From Caballeronia sp. dw_19 (GTDB lineage: Bacteria; Pseudomonadota; Gammaproteobacteria; Burkholderiales; Burkholderiaceae), in assembly GCF_018449515.1 (NCBI RefSeq), contig NZ_JAAVUQ010000045.1, forward strand, positions 1 through 63,063: a DNA stretch of 63,063 bases, given 5' to 3'. This document shows positions 1-8,227 of this stretch, in pieces. Positions within the stretch are counted from its first letter, which is position 1. Each line of letters begins with the position of its first letter. The notes beneath the pieces are model-generated. The model saw only the letters and a program-made list of their open reading frames with translations. It made no database searches and was not told the DNA's origin. Both the position numbers and the translations under genes were made by a program.

Positions 1-163
1 TAGACCCCGACCGCTAACCCCGGAACCTGGCACCTTGGCACTAACCCCGCCCGTAAACCTAACGCCCTGCCACCCAAACCCAGCCCACCCAGAACCCCGA
101 GTGCGAACGAAAATCCATGGCGCATCAGGTCGACCGGCGCGCCGACCGATGCGCCGCATGGCA

Positions 164-487
164 TTACTTCTTGACGACAACTGCGCCAGCAGCCGGCTTA
201 GCACCGGCAACCGCCACCGGCGTCCCACCCGGCCCAATGGTCAACCCTTCGGCCTGCAAGCGCTCAACCGTCTTGCCACCCATGCCCTTGACGCGTTTGC
301 TCAACTCGGCCGCGTCTTTAAACGGACCATGTGCCTCACGCTCGTCGAGAATGGCTTTCGCCTTGGCCGGCCCAATACCCTTGATGCCACGTAACGCATC
401 GGAATTGGCGTTGTTGATATCCACGGCGGCGAACGCCGAACCAATCGATACAGCCAGCGTGAACGCCGCGAGAAGTTTCTTGATCAT
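164..487 (-). CDS. ComEA-like helix-hairpin-helix DNA-binding protein, exported
   Basis: Small 107-aa protein with an N-terminal signal peptide (about residues 1-20, ending in AFA) and one ComEA-type helix-hairpin-helix region at about residues 24-80, with the typical DINNA start and GIKGIGPAKA and VKGMGGKTVE hairpins. ComEA proteins bind double-stranded DNA in the periplasm during uptake; many proteobacterial single-domain copies have no proven role. A longer in-frame start exists upstream, but the ATG at 487 is chosen because GGGAG lies just before it and it gives a clean signal peptide. The gene follows hldD on the same strand after about 75 bases. The Gly/Ala/Val-rich tail ends in VVVKK. 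Family call sure, competence role uncertain. Confidence 0.85.
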   Translation of the reverse strand: MIKKLLAAFTLAVSIGSAFAAVDINNANSDALRGIKGIGPAKAKAILDEREAHGPFKDAAELSKRVKGMGGKTVERLQAEGLTIGPGGTPVAVAGAKPAAGAVVVKK

Positions 488-561
488 GTGAGTCTCCCTT
501 GAAAACCGGTCCGCGATGATCGCTGACCGAGAGACCCAGTGTAAGAAAACGGCTGGTGCTT

Positions 562-1554
562 TTACAGCTGACCGAACAGCCAACGCACGTATCTGTTGAC
601 ACCTTCCTGAACCGTCAGGAACGCTGCGTCATACCCAGCCTCGCGCAACTTCGACTGATCGGCCTGAGTGAAGCACTGGTACTTGCCGCGCAACGCGTCA
701 GGGAACGGAATGTACTCAATCAAGCCACGCTGCACCAACTCCGACAGAGACAACGGCGCTTCGCCGTCAATTGCGCGCAACGAGTTCACCACCGTCGACG
801 CAATGTCGTTGAACGGCTGCGCGCGCCCCGTCCCAAGGTTGAAAATACCCGACGTCTCCGGATGATCGAAGAAGTGCAGATTGACCTTCGTCACATCTTC
901 AACGGACACGAAATCGCGCGTCTGCTCGCCCGCGCCATACCCGTTGTATTCGCCGAACAGCTTGACCTTGCCCTCGGCGCGGAACTGGTTGAAGTTATGG
1001 AACGCAACAGACGCCATGCGTCCCTTGTGATCCTCGCGCTGCCCGTACACGTTGAAATAGCGGAACCCAGCAATCTGGGTACGCGCTTTCGGCAAGATCT
1101 GGCGCACGATCTGATCGAAGAGGAATTTCGAATAGCCGTACACGTTCAACGGCTTTTCGACATCCCGACGTTCCACGAATTCGCTCGATCCGCCATACAC
1201 CGCCGCCGACGATGCATACAGGAACTGCACGCCCTGCTCCAGGCACGTGTCCAGCACGTCACGGCTATAGCGGAAGTTGTTGTCCATCATGTAGCGGCCG
1301 TCGGTTTCCATCGTGTCCGAACACGCGCCTTCATGGAAAATCGCCCTGACCTTGCCGAAATCGCCACGCTTAAAGCGCGCGACGAATTCGGTCTTGTCGA
1401 GGTAATCGTCGACTTCGCAATCGACCAGGTTCTTGAACTTGTCGGCGCGCGTGAGGTTGTCGACGGCGATCACACGCTGTTCGCCACGCTCATTGAGCGC
1501 CTTCACGATGTTGCTGCCGATAAACCCGGCCGCGCCGGTAACAATAATTGTCAT
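562..1554 (-). CDS. hldD: ADP-L-glycero-D-manno-heptose 6-epimerase
   Basis: Cytoplasmic epimerase making ADP-L-glycero-D-manno-heptose, the precursor of the LPS inner core. It is an extended SDR of 330 aa, the usual length. The Rossmann motif GAAGFIG is at residues 7-13, S116 belongs to the catalytic triad, and the YxxxK pair is Y139/K143. The HEGACSDT and GRYMMDNN stretches are characteristic of HldD. The start codon overlaps the last bases of the heptose kinase gene upstream (ATGA-type overlap at 1551-1554), so the two are translationally coupled. Together with ugd it forms a nucleotide-sugar block feeding LPS synthesis. Confidence 0.95.
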   Translation of the reverse strand: MTIIVTGAAGFIGSNIVKALNERGEQRVIAVDNLTRADKFKNLVDCEVDDYLDKTEFVARFKRGDFGKVRAIFHEGACSDTMETDGRYMMDNNFRYSRDVLDTCLEQGVQFLYASSAAVYGGSSEFVERRDVEKPLNVYGYSKFLFDQIVRQILPKARTQIAGFRYFNVYGQREDHKGRMASVAFHNFNQFRAEGKVKLFGEYNGYGAGEQTRDFVSVEDVTKVNLHFFDHPETSGIFNLGTGRAQPFNDIASTVVNSLRAIDGEAPLSLSELVQRGLIEYIPFPDALRGKYQCFTQADQSKLREAGYDAAFLTVQEGVNRYVRWLFGQL

Positions 1555-2552
1555 GGTGATGTCAGGGCGAAAAGTTCGTTGTAGTCAACGGTCGCCGTAC
1601 CCAGCTTCCCGACGACAATTCCCGCCGCACGGTTGGCGTAAGCGATACAGTCGACCAGCGGCACACCCGCACCCAGCATAGTTGCAACGGTTGCAATGAC
1701 CGTGTCGCCGGCACCCGAAACATCATACACTTCGCGCGCATCGGCCTGCGTGTGGACCACTTGGCCGGCGGTGAAAAGCGTCATGCCCTCCTCCGATCGC
1801 GTCAGCAGCAACGCACCGAGATCAAGCGATTCGCGCAGCGCCGTGACACGTGCAAGCAAATCTTCTTCCGAGCTCCAGCGCCCAATCACTTTGCGCAACT
1901 CCGCGCGGTTCGGCGTGATCAGCGTGGCGCCGCGATACCGATCCCAATCGTCGCCCTTCGGATCGACCAGCACCGGTTTGCCAGCCCGCTTCGCGTCCGC
2001 GATCATTTGCGTCACATGCGTCAGGCCGCCCTTCGCGTAATCCGACATCAGGATCACATCATGTTGCGGCAAGAGCGTCCCAAACCGGGCCAGGCATGCG
2101 CTCAGGACTTCGTGAGTCGGCGTATTTTCGAAGTCGACCCGCAACAGTTGTTGCTGCCGCGACAACACGCGAAGCTTGATGGTGGTGAGCAATTCGGGGT
2201 CGCGCTCGAGGAACGCAGTGACCCGGCTCTCGCCCAGCAATTCCACAATGCGTTCGCCCGGCTCATCATGCCCGACCACGCACAGCAGGCCCGCCTGCGC
2301 GCCCAGCGCGGCCGCATTGCGCGCCACGTTCGCCGCGCCGCCAAGCCGGTCTTCCTGGCGCTGCACATGCACGACGGGCACGGGCGCTTCCGGGGAGATG
2401 CGGTTCACATCGCCGAACCAGTAGCGGTCGAGCATCACGTCGCCAACCACCAGCACACGTGCCGCCGCAATGCGCGCACGCGGAACCGGTGGAACAGGAG
2501 CGTGTGCAGCGATTGCAGGCACCGCTGCGTCAGGCGACAGGGAGTTCGACAT
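1551..2552 (-). CDS. hldA: D-glycero-beta-D-manno-heptose-7-phosphate kinase (monofunctional)
   Basis: PfkB-family sugar kinase of 333 aa that phosphorylates heptose-7-phosphate at C1 in ADP-heptose synthesis. The C-terminal signature VSGAGDTVIA carries the anion hole and catalytic Asp; VLVVGDVMLDRYWFGDV near residue 35 is the typical N-terminal substrate region. At 333 aa it has only the kinase half of enterobacterial HldE. The adenylyltransferase (HldC/RfaE2) is not in this window and must be encoded elsewhere, as is usual in Burkholderia. The gene overlaps the end of ugd upstream and the start of hldD downstream, indicating one transcript. The first ~25 residues are a variable Ala/Pro-rich leader, so the exact start is less certain. 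Confidence 0.93.
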   Translation of the reverse strand: MSNSLSPDAAVPAIAAHAPVPPVPRARIAAARVLVVGDVMLDRYWFGDVNRISPEAPVPVVHVQRQEDRLGGAANVARNAAALGAQAGLLCVVGHDEPGERIVELLGESRVTAFLERDPELLTTIKLRVLSRQQQLLRVDFENTPTHEVLSACLARFGTLLPQHDVILMSDYAKGGLTHVTQMIADAKRAGKPVLVDPKGDDWDRYRGATLITPNRAELRKVIGRWSSEEDLLARVTALRESLDLGALLLTRSEEGMTLFTAGQVVHTQADAREVYDVSGAGDTVIATVATMLGAGVPLVDCIAYANRAAGIVVGKLGTATVDYNELFALTSP

Positions 2553-3921
2553 GGGGACGTCCTATTGCAAAATAGTCGATGCCGAGTTCCGCCATCGCTT
2601 CGGGTTCGTACAGGTTGCGGCCATCGAAAATGACCGGCATTTTGAGCTCGCTCTTCAAATGCGCGAAATCCGGGCTCTTGAATTCCTTCCACTCGGTCAC
2701 GATCACGAGGGCGTCCGCGCCGGGCAATGCGTCCTTTTGTGAATCGACGAAATGCAGGCGTTCGAGTTGCTGCGGTTTATCGGCGAGATCGAGCGCAAAT
2801 ACGCGCCGGCTTTCATCCAACGCCACGGGGTCATAAGCGCGAACCGTCGCTCCGCGTTCGAGCAGCGCGCCAATCAGCCGGCGGCTCGACGCTTCGCGCA
2901 TGTCGTCGGTATTCGGCTTGAACGCCAGGCCCCACACGGCAAACGTGCGGCCGCGCAAGTCTTCACCCATGCGCTTCGTGATCTTGCCGACAAGCACTTC
3001 CTTTTGCAGATCGTTCACTTCTTCCACGGCTTCCAGAATCCGCAACCGATGCCCGTTCTCACGCGCCGTCTGCGCCAACGCCTGCACGTCCTTCGGGAAA
3101 CACGAACCGCCGTAGCCACAACCGGCATACAGGAAGTGGTACCCGATACGCGGGTCCGAGCCAATACCGCGACGCACCGCTTCGATATCCGCACCCACGG
3201 CATCGGCGAGATTCGACAAATCGTTCATGAACGAGATACGCGTGGCGAGCATGGCGTTCGCCGCGTACTTCGTGAATTCGGCCGAACGCACGTCCATATA
3301 GAGCGTGCGATCGTGGTTGCGGTTGAACGGCCCATAGAGGCGCTTGATCTTCTCGCGGGCGATCTGGCCGGCTTCGTCGTCATCTACGCCAAGTACGATG
3401 CGGTCGGGACGCATGAAGTCGTCAACAGCCGCCCCTTCCTTCAGGAACTCCGGATTCGATAGAACCGAAAAGCCGTTCTTCCCCGTCGGCTGAATTCCGC
3501 GCGCCTTCAGTTCCTGCTCGACTACGTTGCGCACGTGCTGGGCTGTGCCGACCGGGACCGTCGATTTATCGACGATCACCTTGAAGCCGTTTGCATAACG
3601 CCCGATGTTGCGCGCGGCCTCGAGCACGTACTGCAAGTCGGCGGAACCATCCTCGTCCGGCGGCGTTCCCACCGCGATGAACTGGATCTCGCCGTGCTCG
3701 ACGCTTTCCTGGATATTCGTGGAAAAACGGATGCGGCCGGCAGCACGCGTACGTTTCAGTATCTCGTGCAAACCCGGTTCGTGAATCGGCACGCCGCCGT
3801 TATTGAGGATGTCGATCTTGCGTGCATCGACGTCCAGGCACAGCACGTCGTTGCCAATTTCAGCGAGGCACGCGCCGGTCACTAGTCCGACGTAGCCCGT
3901 CCCGATGATGGATATTTTCAT
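2530..3921 (-). CDS. ugd: UDP-glucose 6-dehydrogenase
   Basis: Oxidises UDP-glucose to UDP-glucuronate with two NAD+, supplying glucuronate for polysaccharides and, in Burkholderia, UDP-L-Ara4N for lipid A modification. It is 463 aa, a normal length. The N-terminal Rossmann motif GTGYVG is at residues 7-12, the catalytic cysteine is C274 in GCGYGGSCFPKD, and the C-terminal domain carries WGLAFKPNTDDMREA. The last 23 bases overlap the hldA start, tying it to the heptose genes. Upstream is a 138-base gap from lapB containing a palindrome (4042-4055). Recognition is firm; whether it serves capsule, LPS or Ara4N cannot be told here. Confidence 0.95.
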   Translation of the reverse strand: MKISIIGTGYVGLVTGACLAEIGNDVLCLDVDARKIDILNNGGVPIHEPGLHEILKRTRAAGRIRFSTNIQESVEHGEIQFIAVGTPPDEDGSADLQYVLEAARNIGRYANGFKVIVDKSTVPVGTAQHVRNVVEQELKARGIQPTGKNGFSVLSNPEFLKEGAAVDDFMRPDRIVLGVDDDEAGQIAREKIKRLYGPFNRNHDRTLYMDVRSAEFTKYAANAMLATRISFMNDLSNLADAVGADIEAVRRGIGSDPRIGYHFLYAGCGYGGSCFPKDVQALAQTARENGHRLRILEAVEEVNDLQKEVLVGKITKRMGEDLRGRTFAVWGLAFKPNTDDMREASSRRLIGALLERGATVRAYDPVALDESRRVFALDLADKPQQLERLHFVDSQKDALPGADALVIVTEWKEFKSPDFAHLKSELKMPVIFDGRNLYEPEAMAELGIDYFAIGRPHVELPVA

Positions 3922-4041
3922 AAGCGTTCCGGAGAGACCGGTAATTGTCGAAGGATCAGGCTAAAACAGCCGCGGAGTCCAATCGTGTCAAAGGTTGTGC
4001 GTCCTGAGCGAGCCGGGCCACGCGGGCCGCGGTCAGTCCGT

Positions 4042-4055
4042 GGATTGCGCAATCC
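4042..4055. repeat. 14-bp perfect palindrome after lapB
   Basis: GGATTGCGCAATCC is a perfect palindrome, extended by CG on both sides with one mismatch, lying directly behind the lapB stop codon and about 120 bases before ugd. There is no U-run next to it, so it is not an ordinary intrinsic terminator. It could be an mRNA-stabilising hairpin or a binding site for a dimeric regulator. Confidence 0.4.
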
Positions 4056-4059
4056 GCGT

Positions 4060-5235
4060 TCAGACGGATGCGGTGATCGGCTCGACGCGGCGTGGCGCAT
4101 AGGTTTCCCAGCCGCTACAGCCAGGACATTGCCAGTAAAAAAGACGCGCGCGGAAACCGCAATTCTGGCACGTGTAGCGCGGCAGGTTCTTGGTCCGCTG
4201 CTTCACGAGCGTGCGCATCAGTTCGAGTTCGCTGCGACGCGGTTCCTCGGCCGTAGCGACTTGCGCTTCCAGCAGCCGCGTCATGCCGGCGACATTCGGC
4301 GATGTCTGCATCTGGTGCCGCGCCAGCGCGTGGGCCGCGTCCATTCCGCGCAATTGCGCGACGTGCTTGAACGCCACGTCCAGCAGATCGTTCGACGGAT
4401 AACGATTCACGTAGTCGACCAGCAAATCGACGCCTTCAGCCGTACGGCCGAGTTGTTCGTAAGCCTGGACCAGTTTCTCGGCCACCAGGGGCAGATAAGC
4501 CGCATTCTGCTCTTCCACGCGACGCCAGCACACGATGGCCGCTTCCAGATCGCCACCGGCGGCATCCACGTCGCCCACCAGAATGGTCGCGCGCACATTC
4601 TCGGGATTGGCCGCGAGCGCGAGCTTCAGTTCCGCGCGGGCGTCTGCCGGATTCTTGCGCTGCAGCGCTTCTTGCGCGAGCTCGCAATGGAACTGGGCGA
4701 CTTCCTTTTCAAGGGTCGCCGCGCCCATTTCCTGGATCCGGCCGGCGGTTGCAATCGACTTGTTCCAGTCTTTCTCGATCTCGTAGATGGTCAGCAACGC
4801 CCGTTGCGCACCGAGCGCATATTCGCCCGCTTCGAGCGACCGGAACGTTTCCTCGGCGCGATCCAGCAGACCCGCCTTCAGGAAATCCTGGCCGAGTTCG
4901 AACAGCGCGTGATCGCGTTCGGCGACTGGCAGATCAGCACGGCTCAGCAGGTTTTGATGCACGCGAATGGCCCGGTCCGTCTCACCGCGGCGGCGAAACA
5001 GGTTACCGAGCGCAAAGTGCAATTCGATGGTTTCAGGATCGAGCTTCGCAACTTCGATAAAGGCGTCGATGGCCTTGTCGTGTTGTTCGTTCAGCAGGAA
5101 ATTGAGGCCGCGAAAATACGAGCGCGGCAGATTCGCGTTTTCGGACAGCAGGGTTTTCAGGTCATAGCGTGATGCCATCCAGCCGAGAGCGAACGCGACC
5201 GGAATGACAAGCAGCCACCAGAAGTCTAGATCCAT
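4060..5235 (-). CDS. lapB: Lipopolysaccharide assembly protein B (TPR, rubredoxin-like zinc domain)
   Basis: Inner-membrane-anchored LapB/YciM, which in E. coli controls LpxC proteolysis through FtsH and coordinates LPS synthesis with transport. The 391-aa protein has one N-terminal membrane helix (about residues 5-20), TPR repeats from about residue 40 to 340, and a C-terminal rubredoxin-like zinc ribbon with the pairs CQNC and CPGC near residues 355-375. This arrangement is diagnostic. The start is only 82 bases from the lapA stop on the same strand, the classic lapA-lapB pair. The position before ugd and the heptose genes fits a role in LPS homeostasis. Confidence 0.93.
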   Translation of the reverse strand: MDLDFWWLLVIPVAFALGWMASRYDLKTLLSENANLPRSYFRGLNFLLNEQHDKAIDAFIEVAKLDPETIELHFALGNLFRRRGETDRAIRVHQNLLSRADLPVAERDHALFELGQDFLKAGLLDRAEETFRSLEAGEYALGAQRALLTIYEIEKDWNKSIATAGRIQEMGAATLEKEVAQFHCELAQEALQRKNPADARAELKLALAANPENVRATILVGDVDAAGGDLEAAIVCWRRVEEQNAAYLPLVAEKLVQAYEQLGRTAEGVDLLVDYVNRYPSNDLLDVAFKHVAQLRGMDAAHALARHQMQTSPNVAGMTRLLEAQVATAEEPRRSELELMRTLVKQRTKNLPRYTCQNCGFRARLFYWQCPGCSGWETYAPRRVEPITASV

Positions 5236-5317
5236 GCGAATTCTTGGAAAGGGTTAAGGACCAGTGCAGAGTGCCGGAAGCGGGCACCCGCCGCAGGGCC
5301 AGGCAACGCGCGACCCG

Positions 5318-5611
5318 TCAAATCAGCGGCGGCATAGGCGGTTCCATCGGTACGACGGGGGCATCGCGCGCCACGCGCAGTTCGCGTTTGAGCCGGGCAT
5401 TTTCCATCCGCAGGCGAAACAACGACGGCAGCGACGAGAGCAGTCCAGCAACCAGGCCGACGACAAAAAACGCCAGGCCGATCAGGATCAGCGGCGCCTG
5501 CCAGAAGTAGCCGGCGAGAAAATTGAGCGTCGCGCTTTGCGTATTGGCCAAGGCCAGCACGAGCAGGAGCACGAAAACCAGTACACGGATCAGCCAAACA
5601 AAAAATTTCAT
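5318..5611 (-). CDS. lapA: LapA-domain inner-membrane protein
   Basis: 97-aa membrane protein with two hydrophobic helices (about residues 3-23 and 38-62) followed by a basic amphipathic/coiled segment (SLFRLRMENARLKREL), the pattern of the LapA/YciS family. LapA partners LapB in regulating LPS assembly. The length matches the family. A GAGACC ribosome-binding site precedes the ATG at 5611. The gene lies just upstream of lapB on the same strand, so the two are presumably cotranscribed. The Pro-rich end (VPMEPPMPPLI) is variable. Confidence 0.88.
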   Translation of the reverse strand: MKFFVWLIRVLVFVLLLVLALANTQSATLNFLAGYFWQAPLILIGLAFFVVGLVAGLLSSLPSLFRLRMENARLKRELRVARDAPVVPMEPPMPPLI

Positions 5612-5979
5612 AAGGGTCTCTTTGGCGGCAATAGCGGAACGACGCAGGACGCAACGCGGGCGGCGGGTACAACACCGATATCCACGAGGGACGCAAAGCG
5701 CGGGCCACGCTGTCCTTGATCATTGGCGTCCGGTATTGTAATTGAAGCGTATGAGGCAATGCGCAACGGCTTGGACGATAGGCCGATCAGCAGGACGTTT
5801 GCGGGGGTTTACTGTCTTATGATGACGCGAAAAGAGACAGTGACGAACGAGCGTGCAGAAAGGTAACGCCGTTGGCGTGCGTCCGGCCAGGGCATAAAAA
5901 AAGCACCCTCGCGGGTGCTTTTTTCGGTCATTTGCCTCTGGCTGACAGCGGCTCGATACGGGATGAACTCGGACGCCGC
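5612..5979. promoter_or_regulatory. lapA-ihfB intergenic region with an inverted repeat
   Basis: 368 bases without a gene. They hold the intrinsic terminator at 5896-5924 behind ihfB and an inverted repeat ACTGTCT (5811-5817) with AGACAGT (5835-5841) separated by 17 bases, a possible operator for the lapA promoter. No convincing -35/-10 pair could be assigned. ORFs crossing it are shadows with poor composition. Confidence 0.35.
5896..5924. terminator. Intrinsic terminator after ihfB (bidirectional)
   Basis: Perfect stem AAAAAAGCACCC / GGGTGCTTTTTT with a TCGC loop. The A and T runs on both sides allow termination in either direction. It lies downstream of the ihfB stop on the minus strand and separates the supraoperon from lapA. 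Confidence 0.85.
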
Positions 5980-6318
5980 TTAAACATCGTCGTCTTCGTC
6001 ACTATCCGGTCCGTTCAACTGTTTCAGCGGCTCGCCCGCGCGACCGTCTACCCGTTCGCGCAACTCCTTGCCGGGCTTGAAGTGTGGTACGAATTTCTCC
6101 GGTACCTCCACCTTCTCCCCCGACTTGGGATTGCGTCCAACGCGTGATGGACGACGATTGAGGCCGAAACTGCCGAAGCCGCGAATTTCGATGCGATGGC
6201 CATTGGCCAAAGCGTCCGACATCGCATCGAGCATCGTCTTCACCGCGAAATCCGCATCTTTAAGAACAAGTTGCGGAAATCGCAGCGCCAGTTGGGCGAC
6301 CAATTCCGATTTGGTCAT
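5980..6318 (-). CDS. ihfB: Integration host factor subunit beta
   Basis: DNA-bending subunit of IHF, which forms a heterodimer with IhfA and serves in recombination, sigma-54 promoters and nucleoid structure. The 112-aa protein begins MTKSELVAQLA and contains the beta-arm region GRNPKSGEKVEVPEKFVPHFKPGK typical of IHF beta; the GFGSFGL turn is also present. It is about 15 aa longer than E. coli IhfB, with an acidic tail (DSDEDDDV), as common in Burkholderia. It lies 21 bases behind rpsA on the same strand, the conserved rpsA-ihfB order, and is followed by a terminator. Confidence 0.95.
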   Translation of the reverse strand: MTKSELVAQLALRFPQLVLKDADFAVKTMLDAMSDALANGHRIEIRGFGSFGLNRRPSRVGRNPKSGEKVEVPEKFVPHFKPGKELRERVDGRAGEPLKQLNGPDSDEDDDV

Positions 6319-6339
6319 GCTGCAGCAATACCTTGCGGC

Positions 6340-8055
6340 TTAGCCGTTCTGGCCGTCGAGCTTGGCTTTCAACAGCGCGCCAAGGTTCGTCGTGCCGGTT
6401 GCAGCCGTGCTCGAGTCAGCCGAAGCCAGACCACGGATTGCTTCCTGCTGTTCAGCCGAATCCTTGGCCTTGATCGACAGGTTGATGCCACGCGATTTGC
6501 GATCGATGTTGATGATCATTGCGTTGACCTTGTCGCCTTCCTTCAGCACGTTGCGAGCATCTTCCACGCGGTCCTGAGCGATTTCCGACGCGCGCAGATA
6601 ACCTTCCACGTCCGCCGTCAACGTCACGACTGCACCCTTCGCGTCAACCGACTTGACCACGCCGTCAACCGTCGCGCCCTTGTCGTTCATTGCCACGAAG
6701 TTGCTGAACGGATCGCCTTCGAGTTGCTTGATACCCAGCGAAATGCGTTCCTTCTCGACATCGATGCCCAGAACGATAGCCTGGACTTCGTCGCCCTTCT
6801 TGTACTTGCGAACAGCTTCTTCGCCCGTTTCGCTCCACGACAGGTCCGAGAGGTGAACCAGACCGTCGATGCCGCCCGGCAGACCGATGAACACGCCGAA
6901 GTCAGTGATCGACTTGATGGCGCCTTCCAGCTTGTCGCCCTTCTTGAAGTTGCGGCTGAAGTCGTCCCACGGGTTCGGCTTGCACTGCTTCATGCCGAGG
7001 CTGATACGGCGGCGGTCTTCGTCGATTTCGAGAACCATGACTTCGACTTCGTCGCCGAGTTGCACAACCTTCGACGGTGCAACGTTCTTGTTCGTCCAGT
7101 CCATTTCCGACACGTGAACCAGGCCTTCGATGCCCGATTCCACTTCCACGAATGCGCCGTAGTCGGTGATGTTGGTAACCTTACCGAACAGGCGCGTGCC
7201 TGACGGGTAACGGCGGGAAATGCCTTCCCACGGATCGTCGCCGAGTTGCTTGATACCCAGCGAAACGCGGTTCTTCTCTTGGTCGAACTTGAGGATCTTT
7301 GCAGTCACTTCCTGGCCAACCGACAGCACTTCGCTCGGGTGACGCACACGACGCCATGCGATGTCCGTGATGTGCAGCAGGCCGTCGATACCGCCGAGGT
7401 CCACGAATGCGCCGTAGTCCGTGATGTTCTTGACCACGCCTTCCACGATCGCGCCTTCCTTCAGCGTTTCGAGCAGCTTTGCGCGCTCTTCACCTTGGGT
7501 AGCTTCGATCACAGCGCGGCGCGACAACACGACGTTGTTACGCTTGCGGTCAAGCTTGATCACGCGGAATTCGAGGGTCTTGCCTTCGTACGGGGTCGTG
7601 TCCTTGACCGGACGCGTGTCAACCAGCGAACCCGGCAGGAACGCGCGGATGCCGTTGACCATCACGGTCATGCCGCCCTTGACCTTGCCCGTGATAGTGC
7701 CGGTCACGAGTTCGTTGTTGTCCAGCGCTTTTTCCAGCGACAGCCACGAAGCCAGACGCTTCGCCTTGTCGCGCGACAGGATTGTGTCGCCATAACCATT
7801 TTCCAGGGCGTCGATAGCCACGGAAACAAAGTCGCCCGCCTGCACTTCTACCTCGCCCGCGTCGTTCAGGAATTCTTCGAGCGGGATGTAGGCTTCGGAC
7901 TTGAGACCAGCGTTGACGACCACGAAATTGTGGTCGACGCGCACGACTTCGGCGGAAATAACTTCACCCGCACGCATGTCCTGCTTGGTCAACGACTCTT
8001 CGAACAGAGCCGCAAAAGATTCGGTAATCGGGGTAGATGTTTGCAGGTCGGACAT
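6340..8055 (-). CDS. rpsA: 30S ribosomal protein S1
   Basis: Ribosomal protein S1 brings mRNA to the 30S subunit. The 571-aa sequence has six S1/OB-fold repeats, recognisable from recurring GAFVDLGGIDGLLHITD, GAFVEVESGIEGLVHVSE and GVFIGLPGGIDGLVHLSD blocks. Length is normal for the family. The 15 bases before the ATG at 8055 (ending atagattttt) contain no Shine-Dalgarno sequence, as known for E. coli rpsA, where initiation depends on leader structure and is autoregulated by S1. A leader of about 170 bases separates it from cmk. Confidence 0.97.
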   Translation of the reverse strand: MSDLQTSTPITESFAALFEESLTKQDMRAGEVISAEVVRVDHNFVVVNAGLKSEAYIPLEEFLNDAGEVEVQAGDFVSVAIDALENGYGDTILSRDKAKRLASWLSLEKALDNNELVTGTITGKVKGGMTVMVNGIRAFLPGSLVDTRPVKDTTPYEGKTLEFRVIKLDRKRNNVVLSRRAVIEATQGEERAKLLETLKEGAIVEGVVKNITDYGAFVDLGGIDGLLHITDIAWRRVRHPSEVLSVGQEVTAKILKFDQEKNRVSLGIKQLGDDPWEGISRRYPSGTRLFGKVTNITDYGAFVEVESGIEGLVHVSEMDWTNKNVAPSKVVQLGDEVEVMVLEIDEDRRRISLGMKQCKPNPWDDFSRNFKKGDKLEGAIKSITDFGVFIGLPGGIDGLVHLSDLSWSETGEEAVRKYKKGDEVQAIVLGIDVEKERISLGIKQLEGDPFSNFVAMNDKGATVDGVVKSVDAKGAVVTLTADVEGYLRASEIAQDRVEDARNVLKEGDKVNAMIINIDRKSRGINLSIKAKDSAEQQEAIRGLASADSSTAATGTTNLGALLKAKLDGQNG

Positions 8056-8227
8056 AAAAATCTATAGTTGCGCAGCTGCTTCGCGATGCCTGCCCGAACT
8101 GTTCGGACCGATGGCAAAAAAGGCGAACGCCACACGGGGTTGAGGGGTTAAAACACGCTCCATGTTTCTCATGGAGCTCCAAAGCAAAGCCTTCGACATG
8201 TCGGCTTTTTCCAACAATTGCAACGAA
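8056..8227 (-). promoter_or_regulatory. rpsA leader without Shine-Dalgarno, with hairpin
   Basis: The region between cmk and rpsA holds a perfect 8-bp stem-loop (GCTCCATG at 8157-8164, CATGGAGC at 8170-8177, 5-base loop). No purine-rich ribosome-binding site precedes the rpsA start. This resembles the structured S1 leader of gammaproteobacteria, in which folded hairpins replace the Shine-Dalgarno sequence and S1 represses its own translation. Homology to those leaders is inferred, not shown. Confidence 0.4.

Noticed and set aside
123..153. GC-rich hairpin (GCATC...GATGC) behind the ComEA-like gene as a terminator
   Set aside because: The stem is interrupted and no T-run follows, so it could not be called.
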